DNA from: DSOI01 sp041394885 | GTDB taxonomy: Bacteria; Acidobacteriota; Terriglobia; Bryobacterales; Bryobacteraceae | Length of the DNA stretch: 64,000 nucleotides | Direction of reading: 5' to 3' | NCBI GenBank assembly: GCA_041394885.1 | Contig: JAWKHI010000017.1 | Span: 61,804 to 125,803, forward strand | Shown here: in pieces, positions 8,065 to 17,033 of the stretch | Position numbering within the stretch: the stretch's first letter is position 1 | Layout of the letters: each line of letters opens with the position of its first letter | Made by a program: the position numbers and the translations under genes | Notes under the pieces: generated by a model | Database searches by the model: none | Told to the model about the DNA's origin: nothing | The model's input: the letters and a program-made list of their open reading frames with translations, nothing else

Positions 8065-9195
8065 ATGCGAACGCTTAACCCTTCCACCCGCGAAGAACTC
8101 GCGGCGGCGCTGGCCGAAGCGGCGGCGTCGAAAACGCGAATTCAAATCGAGGGCGCGCGCAGCAAAGCCCGGATGGGCGGCGCGGTGGAGCCGGCCGGTG
8201 CAGTCATTTCCACACTCGGCTTGCATCGCCTGCTCGAGTACGAACCGGCGGACCTGACCATCTCCGTGGAAGCGGGCATGCGATGGGCTGAGCTGCAAAA
8301 GATACTGAGCGCCAACAATCAGACCGTTCCTCTCGATCCTCCCTTCTATGGCGAGGCCACCGTCGGCGGCGTGCTGGCCGCCAATACCTGCGGCCCCAGG
8401 CGGAGGCTGTATGGCGGTCCGCGCGACGCCGTAATCGGGATGAAGTTCGTCACGCTCGAGGGCGTCACGGTGCAATCGGGCGGCATGGTTGTAAAGAACG
8501 TCGCCGGGCTCGATATCGGCAAGCTGATGATCGGATCGTTCGGTACTTTGGCCGCGATCGTGGTGGCGAATTTCAAGTTGACGCCTGTCCCGCCGGTCTC
8601 CCGTACCTTTCTGTTTCACTTCCAGACCGCTGATGCCGCTCTCGCCGGCCGGGATCGTATCCTCGGTAGCGTCTTGCAGCCGGCCGCGCTCGACATTCTC
8701 AACCCGCATGCGGCGACGCGAGTCGGCGGCCGGGATTGGGTGCTCGCCGTACAGGCGTCGGGCAATCAGCGCGTCATTGAGCGTTACACCACGGAGTTCG
8801 AGGGCGCGGACCGGCTGGACGGCGACGCCGAGACCGCGTTCTGGTCCAAGGTGCGCGAATTCACTCCGGATTTTCTGGCTGGGCATCCCGACGGCGCCGT
8901 GGCCCGCTTTTCCGCCACCATCCAGGGCGTGGCGCCCATCCTGCAGGATCTTCCCGTGCCTGCCGTGTGCCGCGCCGGAAACGGCATCGTCTATGGATAT
9001 TTTCCCGACGTGGAGGCCGCGGCGCAGTGGCTGCCGCGCTACTCGGGCGTGCTCGAGTTCATTCCTCCGCGCTCCTGCTCACCCGATGAACAATGGCCCA
9101 ATGCCGGCAGTGACCTTGCTGTCATGCAGAAGGTCAAGCAGATGTTCGATCCTCACTATCTTTTGAATCGGGGACGCCTTTATGGCCGAATCTAA
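8065..9195 (+). CDS. glcE: Glycolate oxidase FAD-binding subunit GlcE-like
   Basis: FAD-binding subunit of the glycolate (or D-lactate) dehydrogenase complex GlcDEF. The 376-residue protein has the PCMH-type FAD fold. Visible motifs are GLHRLLEYEPADLTISVEAGM, PFYGEATVGGVLAANTCGPRR and a GGMVVKNVAGLDIGKLMIGSFG nucleotide region. It ends PHYLLNRGRLYGRI. It overlaps glcF by 14 nt. The catalytic partner GlcD is not in the window. Confidence 0.9.
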   Translation: MRTLNPSTREELAAALAEAAASKTRIQIEGARSKARMGGAVEPAGAVISTLGLHRLLEYEPADLTISVEAGMRWAELQKILSANNQTVPLDPPFYGEATVGGVLAANTCGPRRRLYGGPRDAVIGMKFVTLEGVTVQSGGMVVKNVAGLDIGKLMIGSFGTLAAIVVANFKLTPVPPVSRTFLFHFQTADAALAGRDRILGSVLQPAALDILNPHAATRVGGRDWVLAVQASGNQRVIERYTTEFEGADRLDGDAETAFWSKVREFTPDFLAGHPDGAVARFSATIQGVAPILQDLPVPAVCRAGNGIVYGYFPDVEAAAQWLPRYSGVLEFIPPRSCSPDEQWPNAGSDLAVMQKVKQMFDPHYLLNRGRLYGRI

Positions 9196-10495
9196 AGCCT
9201 CCGCCCTCGCCGCTATCGACAAGCCGCAGCAGCGGGATCTGGACCGTTGCGTCCACTGCGGATTGTGTCTGAACGCCTGCCCCACTTATCGCGAATTGGG
9301 CATCGAAATGGATTCCCCGCGCGGGCGCATCTATCAGATGAATCAGGTTGCCAACGGACGGGCCGAGATCAACGAATCCTACATCCAACATCTGGACCTG
9401 TGCCTAGCCTGCCGCGGCTGCGAATCCGCGTGTCCGTCCGGCGTGCAGTACGGACGGCTGATCGAAGCGGCGCGAGCGGAAATCGAGAATGCGGCGCCGC
9501 GTCCGTTTCTCGAGCGCATGGTTCGTAAGATCGTTTTCTCGCACCTGCTGCCGTCGCCCACCAACCTGCGTGTGATGGCCGGGTTGTTGTGGATCTACCA
9601 GGCGACTCGGCTCAAGAGCCTGATTCGTTCCACGGGTGTGTTGAAGTCCTTGGGTACGCTCGGGAACCTGGAGCAGCTTTCGCCGGACGCGCAGTTGCCC
9701 ACGTTTTTCAGCCAGTACGGCAAGGTGTTTCCGGCCGAGGGCGAGCGCAAGTACAAGGTAGCAATGCTCGGCGGCTGCATCGCCAACATCTCGTTCGCGC
9801 GGTTGCATGAAGCCACCGTGCGCGTGCTGCAGAAAAACGGGTGCGAGGTGCACGTGCCGCGGGAACAGACCTGTTGCGGCGCTCTGCATGTCCATGCCGG
9901 AATCCGCGGCGAAGCGCGAAAACTGGCGTTGCGCAATATCGAGGCGATGACCGACAGCGGTTTTGACGCGATTATCACGAACACGTCCGGGTGCGGCTCC
10001 ACGCTGAAGGAATACCACGACCTGTTCGAACAGGACCCGGCGTTGGGCGAGCGCGCGCATCGCTTCTCCTCACTGGTGAAAGACGTCAATGAATTTCTAG
10101 CCTCGATCGAGCTGAACACGTCGATGTCGCCGGTGCGGCGCCTGGTGACTTATCAGGACTCGTGCCATTTGTGCCACGGCCAGAAGATCCGGGCGCAGCC
10201 GAGGAAGTTATTGAAGGCCATCCCGGGGTTGGTGGTGAAGGAGATGGCGGGCTCCGACATCTGCTGCGGGTCGGCTGGGATCTATAACGTGGTCCACAAT
10301 GACATGGCCATGGCGCTGCTCGAAAAGAAGATGGCCACCGTCAACCGGACGAAAGCCGATACGATCGCGACCGCGAATCCGGGCTGCATCATTCAGCTTT
10401 CGGCCGGAGCGCGGATTCATGGCCACGGCCAGAAGGTCATGCACGTCGTCGAGTTGCTGGACGAGGCGTATGGCGGCCCTGGCAAGAAGGCATAG
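9182..10495 (+). CDS. glcF: Glycolate oxidase iron-sulfur subunit GlcF-like
   Basis: Electron-transfer subunit of glycolate dehydrogenase, passing electrons from the flavin subunits to the membrane quinone pool. The 437-residue protein has two 4Fe-4S motifs, CVHCGLCLNACP near residue 22 and CLACRGCESACP near residue 74. Two cysteine-rich CCG domains follow (TCCGALHVHAG and ICCGSAGIYN). The order matches GlcF. It starts inside the end of glcE, which indicates translational coupling. Confidence 0.93.
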   Translation: MAESKASALAAIDKPQQRDLDRCVHCGLCLNACPTYRELGIEMDSPRGRIYQMNQVANGRAEINESYIQHLDLCLACRGCESACPSGVQYGRLIEAARAEIENAAPRPFLERMVRKIVFSHLLPSPTNLRVMAGLLWIYQATRLKSLIRSTGVLKSLGTLGNLEQLSPDAQLPTFFSQYGKVFPAEGERKYKVAMLGGCIANISFARLHEATVRVLQKNGCEVHVPREQTCCGALHVHAGIRGEARKLALRNIEAMTDSGFDAIITNTSGCGSTLKEYHDLFEQDPALGERAHRFSSLVKDVNEFLASIELNTSMSPVRRLVTYQDSCHLCHGQKIRAQPRKLLKAIPGLVVKEMAGSDICCGSAGIYNVVHNDMAMALLEKKMATVNRTKADTIATANPGCIIQLSAGARIHGHGQKVMHVVELLDEAYGGPGKKA

Positions 10496-10504
10496 CCTCT
10501 GCGA

Positions 10505-11800
10505 TCAATGCGCGACTTCCAGCAGCCCCAGCAGCCACGCCTCCACCTGCGCCACCTGCTCGGGAACGTTGTTGTGTCCCGTTTCGAGCGCCAGCAGTAA
10601 CTTCTTCCGCGCTGGAATTACATTGTAGGCCGAATACATCGACGTGGGTGGGCAAGTTTCGTCGTTGAAACCCCAGGTATAGAGGCCCGGTACTTTGATG
10701 CGGCGCGCGAAGTTAACCACGTCGTAGTAACGCGAGGTTTCGATCTGATCCGGTGACCGGTGGAAGCGCGGACCCTCGGTGGCGCGAAACATGTGCGGCC
10801 AGCCGCCGGCGCGATTTTCGAGGTAACCGGTGACGTCCGACAGGGCCGGGTAGTAGGCCGCCAACCCCCGGACGCGCGGGTCCAGCGCGGCTGTTACAAT
10901 CGACAACGCTCCGCCCTGGCTGCCGCCGGTAACGGCTAGATGAGCGCCGTCCCACTTGGGATGGCTGGTCAGAAAGTCATTGGCGCGGACGCAGCCGAGA
11001 TAGACACGCCGGTAGTAATAGCGATCTTTGTTGTCGAGCCCGAAGGTGTTGTAATTGGCCAGCGCGCCGGCGCCGAGTGAGTCATAGAGAATCTGATCCA
11101 TCGTGACAGGGATGCCATGAATACCCACCTGAAGCGTGACGACGCCCCGGGCCGCCATCGCGGCCTGCCCCCGATATGGCCGAACCCCTGCTCCCGGGAC
11201 GTTTATCAGCGCCGGGTATTTCCCGGGCGCCTTGGGCTCGCACAGAATGCCGTAGAAGCGCGAAGGAGCGTTCCCCATACCGACGTTCTGCAAATTCACC
11301 TGAAAGCAGTCTGCCGCGGAGTTCCCGTATTCGGGGAGAGGCGTGAGCTTGGCGTCGATCGGCAGCTTGGCCAGAGCGGCCTTGCCTTCGTCCCAGAACC
11401 GGTCGAAGTCGGCCGGATCTTTTTGGGTGGGCCGGATCGCTTCCGGGCGAAAACCGGCGGTGGCGAGGCCGCGGTAGGTTTTTCCATTCTGCTCCATGGT
11501 GGCGATACAGCGGAGAAAGCCCGGCTGGTTCATCGTGCCGCCATCGACGGTCACTCCGTCCCCGGTGAGCGTCGCGGTCCGTTCGATCCGCGGCGCCATC
11601 ATCTCCGGGCCGATCCGGTAGGACACTTTGGCGCCGGTGACCGGATGGCCATCCTGTATGGCCGTGATATGAAAGCGGACCGGTTGACCCGGCTCGTAGA
11701 GCCAATCGGCGCGGTCCGTGGAGACGCGGATATGGATCGTGCCCGTGCGGTCCTGGGCGAAAGCGCAGATCGCGAGGAGGAAGACGATGGATCGAAGCAT
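10505..11800 (-). CDS. Secreted acetyl xylan esterase-like hydrolase (CE7 type)
   Basis: An alpha/beta hydrolase resembling acetyl xylan esterase/cephalosporin-C deacetylase (AXE1, CE7). A signal peptide (MLRSIVFLLAICAFAQ) is followed by a beta-sandwich-like N-terminal domain to about residue 120. The hydrolase domain then has nucleophile motif TGGSQGGAL and an acid/His pair in GFNDETCPP and LETGHN. Substrate is inferred to be an acetylated or other esterified carbohydrate. ATG 11800 is preferred over 11818 because it gives a clean signal peptide. It converges on glcF with a gap of only 9 nt. Confidence 0.82.
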   Translation of the reverse strand: MLRSIVFLLAICAFAQDRTGTIHIRVSTDRADWLYEPGQPVRFHITAIQDGHPVTGAKVSYRIGPEMMAPRIERTATLTGDGVTVDGGTMNQPGFLRCIATMEQNGKTYRGLATAGFRPEAIRPTQKDPADFDRFWDEGKAALAKLPIDAKLTPLPEYGNSAADCFQVNLQNVGMGNAPSRFYGILCEPKAPGKYPALINVPGAGVRPYRGQAAMAARGVVTLQVGIHGIPVTMDQILYDSLGAGALANYNTFGLDNKDRYYYRRVYLGCVRANDFLTSHPKWDGAHLAVTGGSQGGALSIVTAALDPRVRGLAAYYPALSDVTGYLENRAGGWPHMFRATEGPRFHRSPDQIETSRYYDVVNFARRIKVPGLYTWGFNDETCPPTSMYSAYNVIPARKKLLLALETGHNNVPEQVAQVEAWLLGLLEVAH

Positions 11801-11888
11801 GATGTGTCCTAACACCATATCGCGTGTACGCCAGAGCGCGCCGGTTCGCCGGCCACGCCATGGCCGAACGGGCGCCTTCGGCCGGAGT

Positions 11889-11894
11889 TACAAT
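11889..11894 (+). promoter_or_regulatory. -10 element TACAAT of dienelactone hydrolase gene
   Basis: TACAAT lies 24 nt before the ATG at 11918. A Shine-Dalgarno AAGGAG follows at 11907-11912. This is a normal short-leader arrangement, unlike several neighbours with no leader. Confidence 0.45.
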
Positions 11895-11917
11895 GAGCGT
11901 TTGCGCAAGGAGCGAGT

Positions 11918-12781
11918 ATGTGTGATCAGAATCATTTCGAGGACGACCGCCAGGAGTTCGAAGCCCGCGGCCTGGTGACGCGAAAGCAATTCGGCGTCCT
12001 GCTGGGAGCGGGCGCTTCCATGATGCTGCCGCGGGTGGCCAACGCTGTCGCCGTGGTGGAGTCCGATGTCACCGTCACCACGCCCGACGGCACGGCCGAT
12101 TGCTATTTCGTGCATCCCGCCAGCGGCACGGCGCCGGGCGTTCTGGTGTGGCCGGACATCTTCGGACTCCGTCCGTCATTCCGCCAGATGGGCAAGCGGC
12201 TCGCCGAATCAGGCTATTCGGTATTGGTTGTGAATCCGTTTTACCGCACCAAGAAAGCGCCCACCGCCGAAGCGGGCGCGGCCACCCCGATCCAACAGGT
12301 GATGCCGCTCGCGCAGAGTCTCAACCCCACCACACACCTCACCGACGCCAAGGCGTTCGTCGCGTGGCTGGACCAGCAATCCTCGGTGGCGAAAAATCGC
12401 AAAGTAGGAACCCAAGGCTACTGCATGGGCGGCCCCATGGCGTTTCGCACCGCCGCCGCCGTACCCGAACGGGTAGGCGCCGTCGCGTCCTTTCATGGCG
12501 GCGGGTTGGTGAGAGACACGCCAGAGAGTCCGCACCTGCAGGCCGCGAAGTCCAAGGCGCAGTTCCTGGTGGCGATCGCCGATAACGACGACAAGCGCTC
12601 TCCGGACGACAAGAACGTGTTGAAGGAGACCTTCGCGAAAGCGAACCTGACCGCGGAAATCGAAGTGTATACCGGCGCCGCGCACGGCTGGTGCCCGCCT
12701 GATTCGCGGGTCTACAGTGAGCCGATGGCGGAGAAGGCGTGGAGCCGTTTGCTCGCGCTTTATGGCAAAGCGCTGGCCTGA
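11918..12781 (+). CDS. Dienelactone hydrolase family protein
   Basis: Alpha/beta hydrolase of the dienelactone hydrolase family, 287 residues. The nucleophile motif is GYCMGG (cysteine in place of serine, as in true DLHs), and the histidine is in TGAAHGWCPPDS. The acid residue is probably the aspartate in VAIADNDD. Before the catalytic domain is a segment with VTRKQFGVLLGAGASMM, a single-arginine Tat-like or anchor sequence, so export is likely. It has a good Shine-Dalgarno (AAGGAG, 5 nt before ATG). Substrate unknown. Confidence 0.85.
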   Translation: MCDQNHFEDDRQEFEARGLVTRKQFGVLLGAGASMMLPRVANAVAVVESDVTVTTPDGTADCYFVHPASGTAPGVLVWPDIFGLRPSFRQMGKRLAESGYSVLVVNPFYRTKKAPTAEAGAATPIQQVMPLAQSLNPTTHLTDAKAFVAWLDQQSSVAKNRKVGTQGYCMGGPMAFRTAAAVPERVGAVASFHGGGLVRDTPESPHLQAAKSKAQFLVAIADNDDKRSPDDKNVLKETFAKANLTAEIEVYTGAAHGWCPPDSRVYSEPMAEKAWSRLLALYGKALA

Positions 12782-12797
12782 GTCCCACTCGCCGGAA

Positions 12798-13619
12798 CTA
12801 TTGGCCGCAGTGCTGGGCCCGCTCTTCCAGGGCCTTCGGCATCCATTCTTCCAATTGGCGAATGCGCGTTCCGTGCGCCGGGTGCGTGGACATCCACTCC
12901 GCTTGTGACCGTCCACCGCTGGCGGCGCCCATCCGCTCCCACAAACGCGGCGCTTCCCGCGGATCGTAACAGGCCCGCGCGGCGTAGATGAGCCCCATGT
13001 AGTCGGCCTCCGATTCGTGCTCGCGGGAAAACGGCAGCAGGACGCCGAACTGCGCACCCACGCCGAGCGCTCCCATCACGGCGCGCTGCGCGGTGGAATC
13101 CATGTCGCTCAGCGCCACGCCCGCCGCCAGCGTGCCGATCTGCACCAGTTTCTGATGTGCCATCCGCTCCGCGCCGTGGCGCGCAATCGCGTGCGCGATT
13201 TCATGCCCCATCACGGCGGCCAACGCGTTCTGGTTTTGCGTAATCGGTAGAATCCCCGTGTAGACGGCCACCTTGCCTCCCGGCAGGCAGAAGGCGTTGG
13301 CCTGATCGTCTCGAATCACATTGAATTCCCATTCGAATCCCGGATCGTCGGCGACCCTTGCCAGACGCTGTCCGATTCCCCGGACCATATCCACTTCCGG
13401 TCCCGAACGCATCACGGCGGATTCGCGCAGGATCTGCTGGTAGGACTGATAGCCCAGCGCGGCCTCCTGCTGCCGATTCATGTCCACCAGTTGCTTTCGT
13501 CCGGTGAGCGGAACCACTTCCTGATTGCTGAAATAGTAGTAGACGAGATAGATTCCGAACAGCAGTATCGGCAAAAGCTTCAATCCGCCGCGGCGGCGCG
13601 CACCGTATTGAGGTCCCAT
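12798..13619 (-). CDS. Membrane-anchored M48 family metalloprotease
   Basis: Zinc peptidase related to HtpX/BepA/LoiP. After an N-terminal membrane anchor (LKLLPILLFGIYLVYYYFS) the catalytic domain carries HEIAH near residue 140 and the third-ligand motif HESEADYMG. The protein is 273 residues with no TPR region. M48 proteins of this shape take part in envelope quality control. A -10-like TATTCT lies 10 nt before the start on the minus strand, and the gene diverges from the PQQ gene at 13697. Confidence 0.9.
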   Translation of the reverse strand: MGPQYGARRRGGLKLLPILLFGIYLVYYYFSNQEVVPLTGRKQLVDMNRQQEAALGYQSYQQILRESAVMRSGPEVDMVRGIGQRLARVADDPGFEWEFNVIRDDQANAFCLPGGKVAVYTGILPITQNQNALAAVMGHEIAHAIARHGAERMAHQKLVQIGTLAAGVALSDMDSTAQRAVMGALGVGAQFGVLLPFSREHESEADYMGLIYAARACYDPREAPRLWERMGAASGGRSQAEWMSTHPAHGTRIRQLEEWMPKALEERAQHCGQ

Positions 13620-13683
13620 AACAGAAAGGAGAATAGCACAGCGCCTGGCCTAGGCTATCGCGCGAGGGGGTCCCCAGTTGCGG

Positions 13684-13689
13684 TAGAGT
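13684..13689 (+). promoter_or_regulatory. -10-like TAGAGT, 7 nt before start codon
   Basis: TAGAGT precedes ATG 13697 by 7 nt and no Shine-Dalgarno is present, so the mRNA may be leaderless. This is one of about ten such sites in the window. Confidence 0.35.
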
Positions 13690-13696
13690 CGATCCT

Positions 13697-15139
13697 ATGC
13701 CAGCCAAGCGCTCTTCCCTTATTCTTTTGGCCGTACTGGCCGCGCCGGGGGCCAGCGCCGGGGACTGGACGCGGTTTCGCGGACCCAACGGCACCGGCGT
13801 GGCCGATGGCGCGGCCCTGCCAGAGGAGTTGGGCGAAGGCGCCAACGTGGTGTGGAAGACCGCGATCCCGCTTGGGAAATCGTCTCCCGTGCTCACCGCC
13901 GATCGGATTTTTCTCACCGGTCATCGCGATGGGAAGCTCGAGACATTCGCGCTGGACCGCGCCACTGGCAAGCTTCTGTGGCGCCGCGAGGCGCCCGGCC
14001 ACCGCCCCGAGAAGAGGCACACGCTCAATGACCCAGCCGCTCCGTCGCCGGTCACCGACGGAGCGAACGTCTACGTTTTTTTCGCCGGCTACGGATTGGT
14101 CGCCTACACTCTCGATGGAGAGGAGCAATGGCGGCGCCCGCTGGGGCCGTTCACCAACTTCCACGGCATGGGCGCCTCGCCGGTGCTCGCCGGCGGCAAC
14201 CTGATTCTGATTTGCGATCAGGATCAGGACGCGTTTCTCATTGCCGTCGATCCCAGGACAGGGCGCACCGTCTGGCGCGCCGAACGGCCGGAGATGGTCC
14301 ACAGCTTCTCCACGCCGGTGGTGTATCGCGACGGCAAGGGGCGGACGCAGGTGATCGTGCCCGGGTCTTACCAAATGACGAGTTACGATGCGGCGTCGGG
14401 CAAACTGATCTGGAAGCTCGGCGGCCTCACCTATCAAGTGAAGTCAGTGCCGGTGGTGGATGGCGATACGCTGTACTTCAACGGATGGGCGCCCGGCGGC
14501 GAGCCATCCGAGCGCATCGAATTGCCGGACTTTGAGTCGATGCTGCGCAGCCATGATGCCGACAAGGATGGCAAGCTCTCCAAGGCGGAGGTTCCCAAAA
14601 ACTGGCATCCCGGCAATTGGGACATGCAGGATCTCGACAAAGACGGCCTGCTCGACGGCAAGGATTGGCGCTACTACAGCATGCGGCGCACTTCGTCCAA
14701 CGCGGCGATGGCGGTGAATCTGGCCGGCGAAGGCGATATCACCGCAAGCGCTGTCGTGTGGCGGTATCAAAAGTCGCTGCCCGATGTCCCCGCCGTGCTG
14801 CTCTATCGCGACGTGCTCTACCTGATCCGCAACGGAGGCATTCTGCAGACGCTGGCGCCCGCCACGGGCCGCCTGTTGCAGCAGGGGCGGCTGGAGAAGG
14901 GAATGGATGAATACTACGCGTCGCCGGTGGCCGGAGACGGCAAGGTCTACTTTATCAGCCGCAATGGCAATGTCACGGTGCTGCGGGCCGGATCGCCTTG
15001 GGCCGTGGTGTCCACCGGCGAACTGGACGGCGAGGTGTTCGCGACGCCGGCCATCGACGCGGGCCACATCTGGGTGCGCACCGCGTCGTCGCTCTACGAT
15101 TTCGCGGCTCCGCCACCAGCACGGACCGCGCGCCCCTAA
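13697..15139 (+). CDS. Secreted PQQ-type beta-propeller protein with an inserted EF-hand pair
   Basis: A 480-residue protein with an N-terminal signal (SSLILLAVLAAPGASAGDW) and PQQ/BamB-like propeller repeats such as DRATGKLLWRREAP, DPRTGRTVWRAERP and DAASGKLIWKLGGL. Two calcium-binding loops of EF-hand type, DADKDGKLSKAE and DLDKDGLLDGKDW, interrupt the propeller near residues 287 and 313. No PQQ cofactor dependence can be assumed; such proteins often act as scaffolds. It lies 61 nt upstream of a DUF1501 gene, a common pairing in planctomycetes and acidobacteria. Confidence 0.85.
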   Translation: MPAKRSSLILLAVLAAPGASAGDWTRFRGPNGTGVADGAALPEELGEGANVVWKTAIPLGKSSPVLTADRIFLTGHRDGKLETFALDRATGKLLWRREAPGHRPEKRHTLNDPAAPSPVTDGANVYVFFAGYGLVAYTLDGEEQWRRPLGPFTNFHGMGASPVLAGGNLILICDQDQDAFLIAVDPRTGRTVWRAERPEMVHSFSTPVVYRDGKGRTQVIVPGSYQMTSYDAASGKLIWKLGGLTYQVKSVPVVDGDTLYFNGWAPGGEPSERIELPDFESMLRSHDADKDGKLSKAEVPKNWHPGNWDMQDLDKDGLLDGKDWRYYSMRRTSSNAAMAVNLAGEGDITASAVVWRYQKSLPDVPAVLLYRDVLYLIRNGGILQTLAPATGRLLQQGRLEKGMDEYYASPVAGDGKVYFISRNGNVTVLRAGSPWAVVSTGELDGEVFATPAIDAGHIWVRTASSLYDFAAPPPARTARP

Positions 15140-15168
15140 CACGAACTGTGCGCCCCTGGCACAGACTG
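15128..15168 (+). repeat. Imperfect ~21-bp tandem duplication over the stop codon
   Basis: Two near-identical units, GCGCGCCCCTAACACGAACTG and TGTGCGCCCCTGGCACAGACT, lie back to back at the end of the PQQ propeller gene. The stop TAA is in the first copy; the second copy has TGG at that place. Confidence 0.5.
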
Positions 15169-15185
15169 CTGGACCCGATTCAAAG

Positions 15186-15191
15186 TAAACT
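15186..15191 (+). promoter_or_regulatory. -10-like TAAACT before DUF1501 gene
   Basis: TAAACT lies 9 nt upstream of the GTG start at 15201. No Shine-Dalgarno is visible. Confidence 0.3.
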
Positions 15192-15200
15192 GAAGTTACC

Positions 15201-16610
15201 GTGAGCCTGGAAATCACCCGCCGTTCGCTGTTTTCCCGCACCGCGGCGGGGCTTGGGATTCCCGCGCTGGCCACTTTGTTGGGCGCTGAAACGGGCAAGG
15301 GGCTACCCGGATTTCCAAACTTCGCCCCGAAGGCCAAGCGCGTCATTTACCTGTTCATGTCAGGCGGACCTTCGCAGATCGAGCTCTTCGACCACAAGCC
15401 CCGGCTGGCCGAATTCGCCGGCGCCGATCTGCCGGAATCGGTGCGGCGCGGGCAGCGGTTGACGCAGATGTCGGCGTCGCAATCGGCGTTCCCCACCGTA
15501 CCGTCTCGATTCGCGATGGCGCGTCACGGCGAGTCCGGCGCCTGGGTGAGCGAGTTGCTGCCCCACACGGCCAAAATCGCGGACCGGTTGTGTTTCATCA
15601 AATCGATGCACACCGAGGCGATCAACCACGATCCGGCGATTACGTTTTTTCTCACGGGATCGCAGATTGCCGGAAGGCCGTCCATGGGGTCCTGGCTCGC
15701 GTATGGATTGGGCGCTGAGAGCGAAGAACTGCCGGCGTTCGTGGTGATGATTTCTCCCACCGGCGGCGGCGGACAGCCCTTGTATGACCGGTTGTGGGGC
15801 AGCGGATTCCTGCCCACGCGGTATCAGGGGGTGAAGTTTCGTTCCGCCGGTGATCCGGTGTTGTACCTGTCCAATCCGCCCGGGTTCGATCGCGGCACAC
15901 GGCGCGAATATCTGGATACGCTGGCCGAGTTGAACGAAGCGAAATATACCGAGACGGGCGATCCGGAAATACAAACACGCATCGCGCAGTATGAGATGGC
16001 GTTCCGGATGCAGGCGTCGGTGCCGGAACTGACGGACTTGTCCAAGGAGCCTGCCTCGACATTCGAGCGCTATGGTGAGGACGCCCGCAAACCGGGAACC
16101 TTCGCGGCGAACTGCCTCCTAGCGCGCCGTCTGGCCGAACGCGGAGTGCGCTTCATTCAGCTATTTCACCGGGATTGGGACCATCACGGGAATCTGCCGA
16201 AGGGCTTGCCGAAGCTGTGTCAGCAGACCGATCAGGCCGCGGCGGCGTTGGTGAACGATCTGGCGGCGCGCGGAATGCTGGACGACACCTTGATCGTATG
16301 GGGCGGGGAATTTGGGCGTACGGTGTATTGTCAAGGGCGGCTTACGGCGGATAACTATGGCCGTGACCATCATCCGCGCTGTTTCACCGTATGGCTGGCG
16401 GGTGCGGGGGTCAAGGCGGGGCTGACCTTCGGGGAGACCGACGACTATTCGTATAACATCACCGCGGATCCGGTGCATGTCCATGACTTACAGGCGACGA
16501 TCCTGCATACGCTCGGCGTGGATCATACGAAGTTGGTTTACAAGTATGCGGGGCGCTGGTTCCGGTTGACGGATGTGCATGGCAATGTGGTGAAGCCGGT
16601 GTTGAGTTAG
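15201..16610 (+). CDS. Tat-exported DUF1501 domain protein
   Basis: A 469-residue DUF1501 protein, a family distantly related to alkaline phosphatase/sulfatase-type hydrolases with unproven activity. The N-terminus has a Tat signal (TRRSLFSRTAAGLGIPALATLLG). Family landmarks are KRVIYLFMSGGPSQIELFDHKP near residue 48, WGGEFGRTVYCQ and GRDHHPRCFTVWLAGAGVKAG, then LHTLGVDHTKL close to the end. The start is GTG. It probably works with the PQQ/EF-hand protein upstream. Confidence 0.9.
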   Translation: MSLEITRRSLFSRTAAGLGIPALATLLGAETGKGLPGFPNFAPKAKRVIYLFMSGGPSQIELFDHKPRLAEFAGADLPESVRRGQRLTQMSASQSAFPTVPSRFAMARHGESGAWVSELLPHTAKIADRLCFIKSMHTEAINHDPAITFFLTGSQIAGRPSMGSWLAYGLGAESEELPAFVVMISPTGGGGQPLYDRLWGSGFLPTRYQGVKFRSAGDPVLYLSNPPGFDRGTRREYLDTLAELNEAKYTETGDPEIQTRIAQYEMAFRMQASVPELTDLSKEPASTFERYGEDARKPGTFAANCLLARRLAERGVRFIQLFHRDWDHHGNLPKGLPKLCQQTDQAAAALVNDLAARGMLDDTLIVWGGEFGRTVYCQGRLTADNYGRDHHPRCFTVWLAGAGVKAGLTFGETDDYSYNITADPVHVHDLQATILHTLGVDHTKLVYKYAGRWFRLTDVHGNVVKPVLS

Positions 16611-16684
16611 CGCGGGCGGGGGCTCGACCGGGCGCGGGACGCCATTTTTCTCCATGCGGCGCGGGACGGCTGGCGGGTGAGCCG

Positions 16685-16927
16685 TCAGCGCGTGGCGATG
16701 TGGGCGAGCAGCCTCCGGTGGGCCGCGGCGGGCGGGCGGCCGGTGAGGTCGGCGTGGACGGCGCGGAGGGCGTCTTCGAGTTCTTCCTGAAAAGCGCACA
16801 TGCGATTGCCGGGCGCGGCGGCGAGTCCGCTTCCCGCGACCGTTTCCGGGAGCGAATCGAGTGGTCTGCCGGACGCGTGATGCAGCAGGGCTTCGGCGTG
16901 CCAGGTGGTGGCGGCGATGGTTCTCAT
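16685..16927 (-). CDS. Possible small hypothetical protein (80 aa)
   Basis: An 80-residue reading frame starting MRTIAATTWHAEALLHHASG, with a plausible helical composition (FQEELEDALRAVHADL). No family is recognised, and no Shine-Dalgarno precedes the ATG. It fills an otherwise empty intergenic region, which is its main support. It may be a chance frame in GC-rich DNA. Confidence 0.3.
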   Translation of the reverse strand: MRTIAATTWHAEALLHHASGRPLDSLPETVAGSGLAAAPGNRMCAFQEELEDALRAVHADLTGRPPAAAHRRLLAHIATR

Positions 16928-16985
16928 CGAAGTGCTTATCGGAGCGGCGGACGGCGATGAGAGGCAAATCTCGCCATCGCACCGC

Positions 16986-17012
16986 TAATAGGCCGAAACC
17001 ACTGGCCGATGA
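16986..17012 (+). promoter_or_regulatory. Sigma-28 (FliA)-like promoter of flbD-motA-motB
   Basis: TAAT at 16986-16989 is followed after exactly 15 nt by GCCGATGA at 17005-17012. The enterobacterial FliA consensus is TAAA-N15-GCCGATAA, so 10 of 12 defined bases match with exact spacing. The -10 ends 21 nt before the flbD start codon. Confidence 0.6.
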
Positions 17013-17033
17013 GATAGACGAGATTCGCTGCTC

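Larger units (their letters stand above)
16611..17033. other. Intergenic region between DUF1501 gene and flbD
   Basis: This 423-bp stretch holds a possible small minus-strand gene (16685-16927) and, at its right end, a sigma-28-like promoter for flbD (16986-17012). I see no RNA gene or convincing terminator; a 4-bp GC stem followed by ATTTTT near 16640-16655 is too weak to call. Confidence 0.5.

Noticed and set aside
12578..12585. A second GCCGATAA motif
   Set aside because: It lies inside the dienelactone hydrolase coding region with no gene start nearby, so it is a chance match to the sigma-28 -10.
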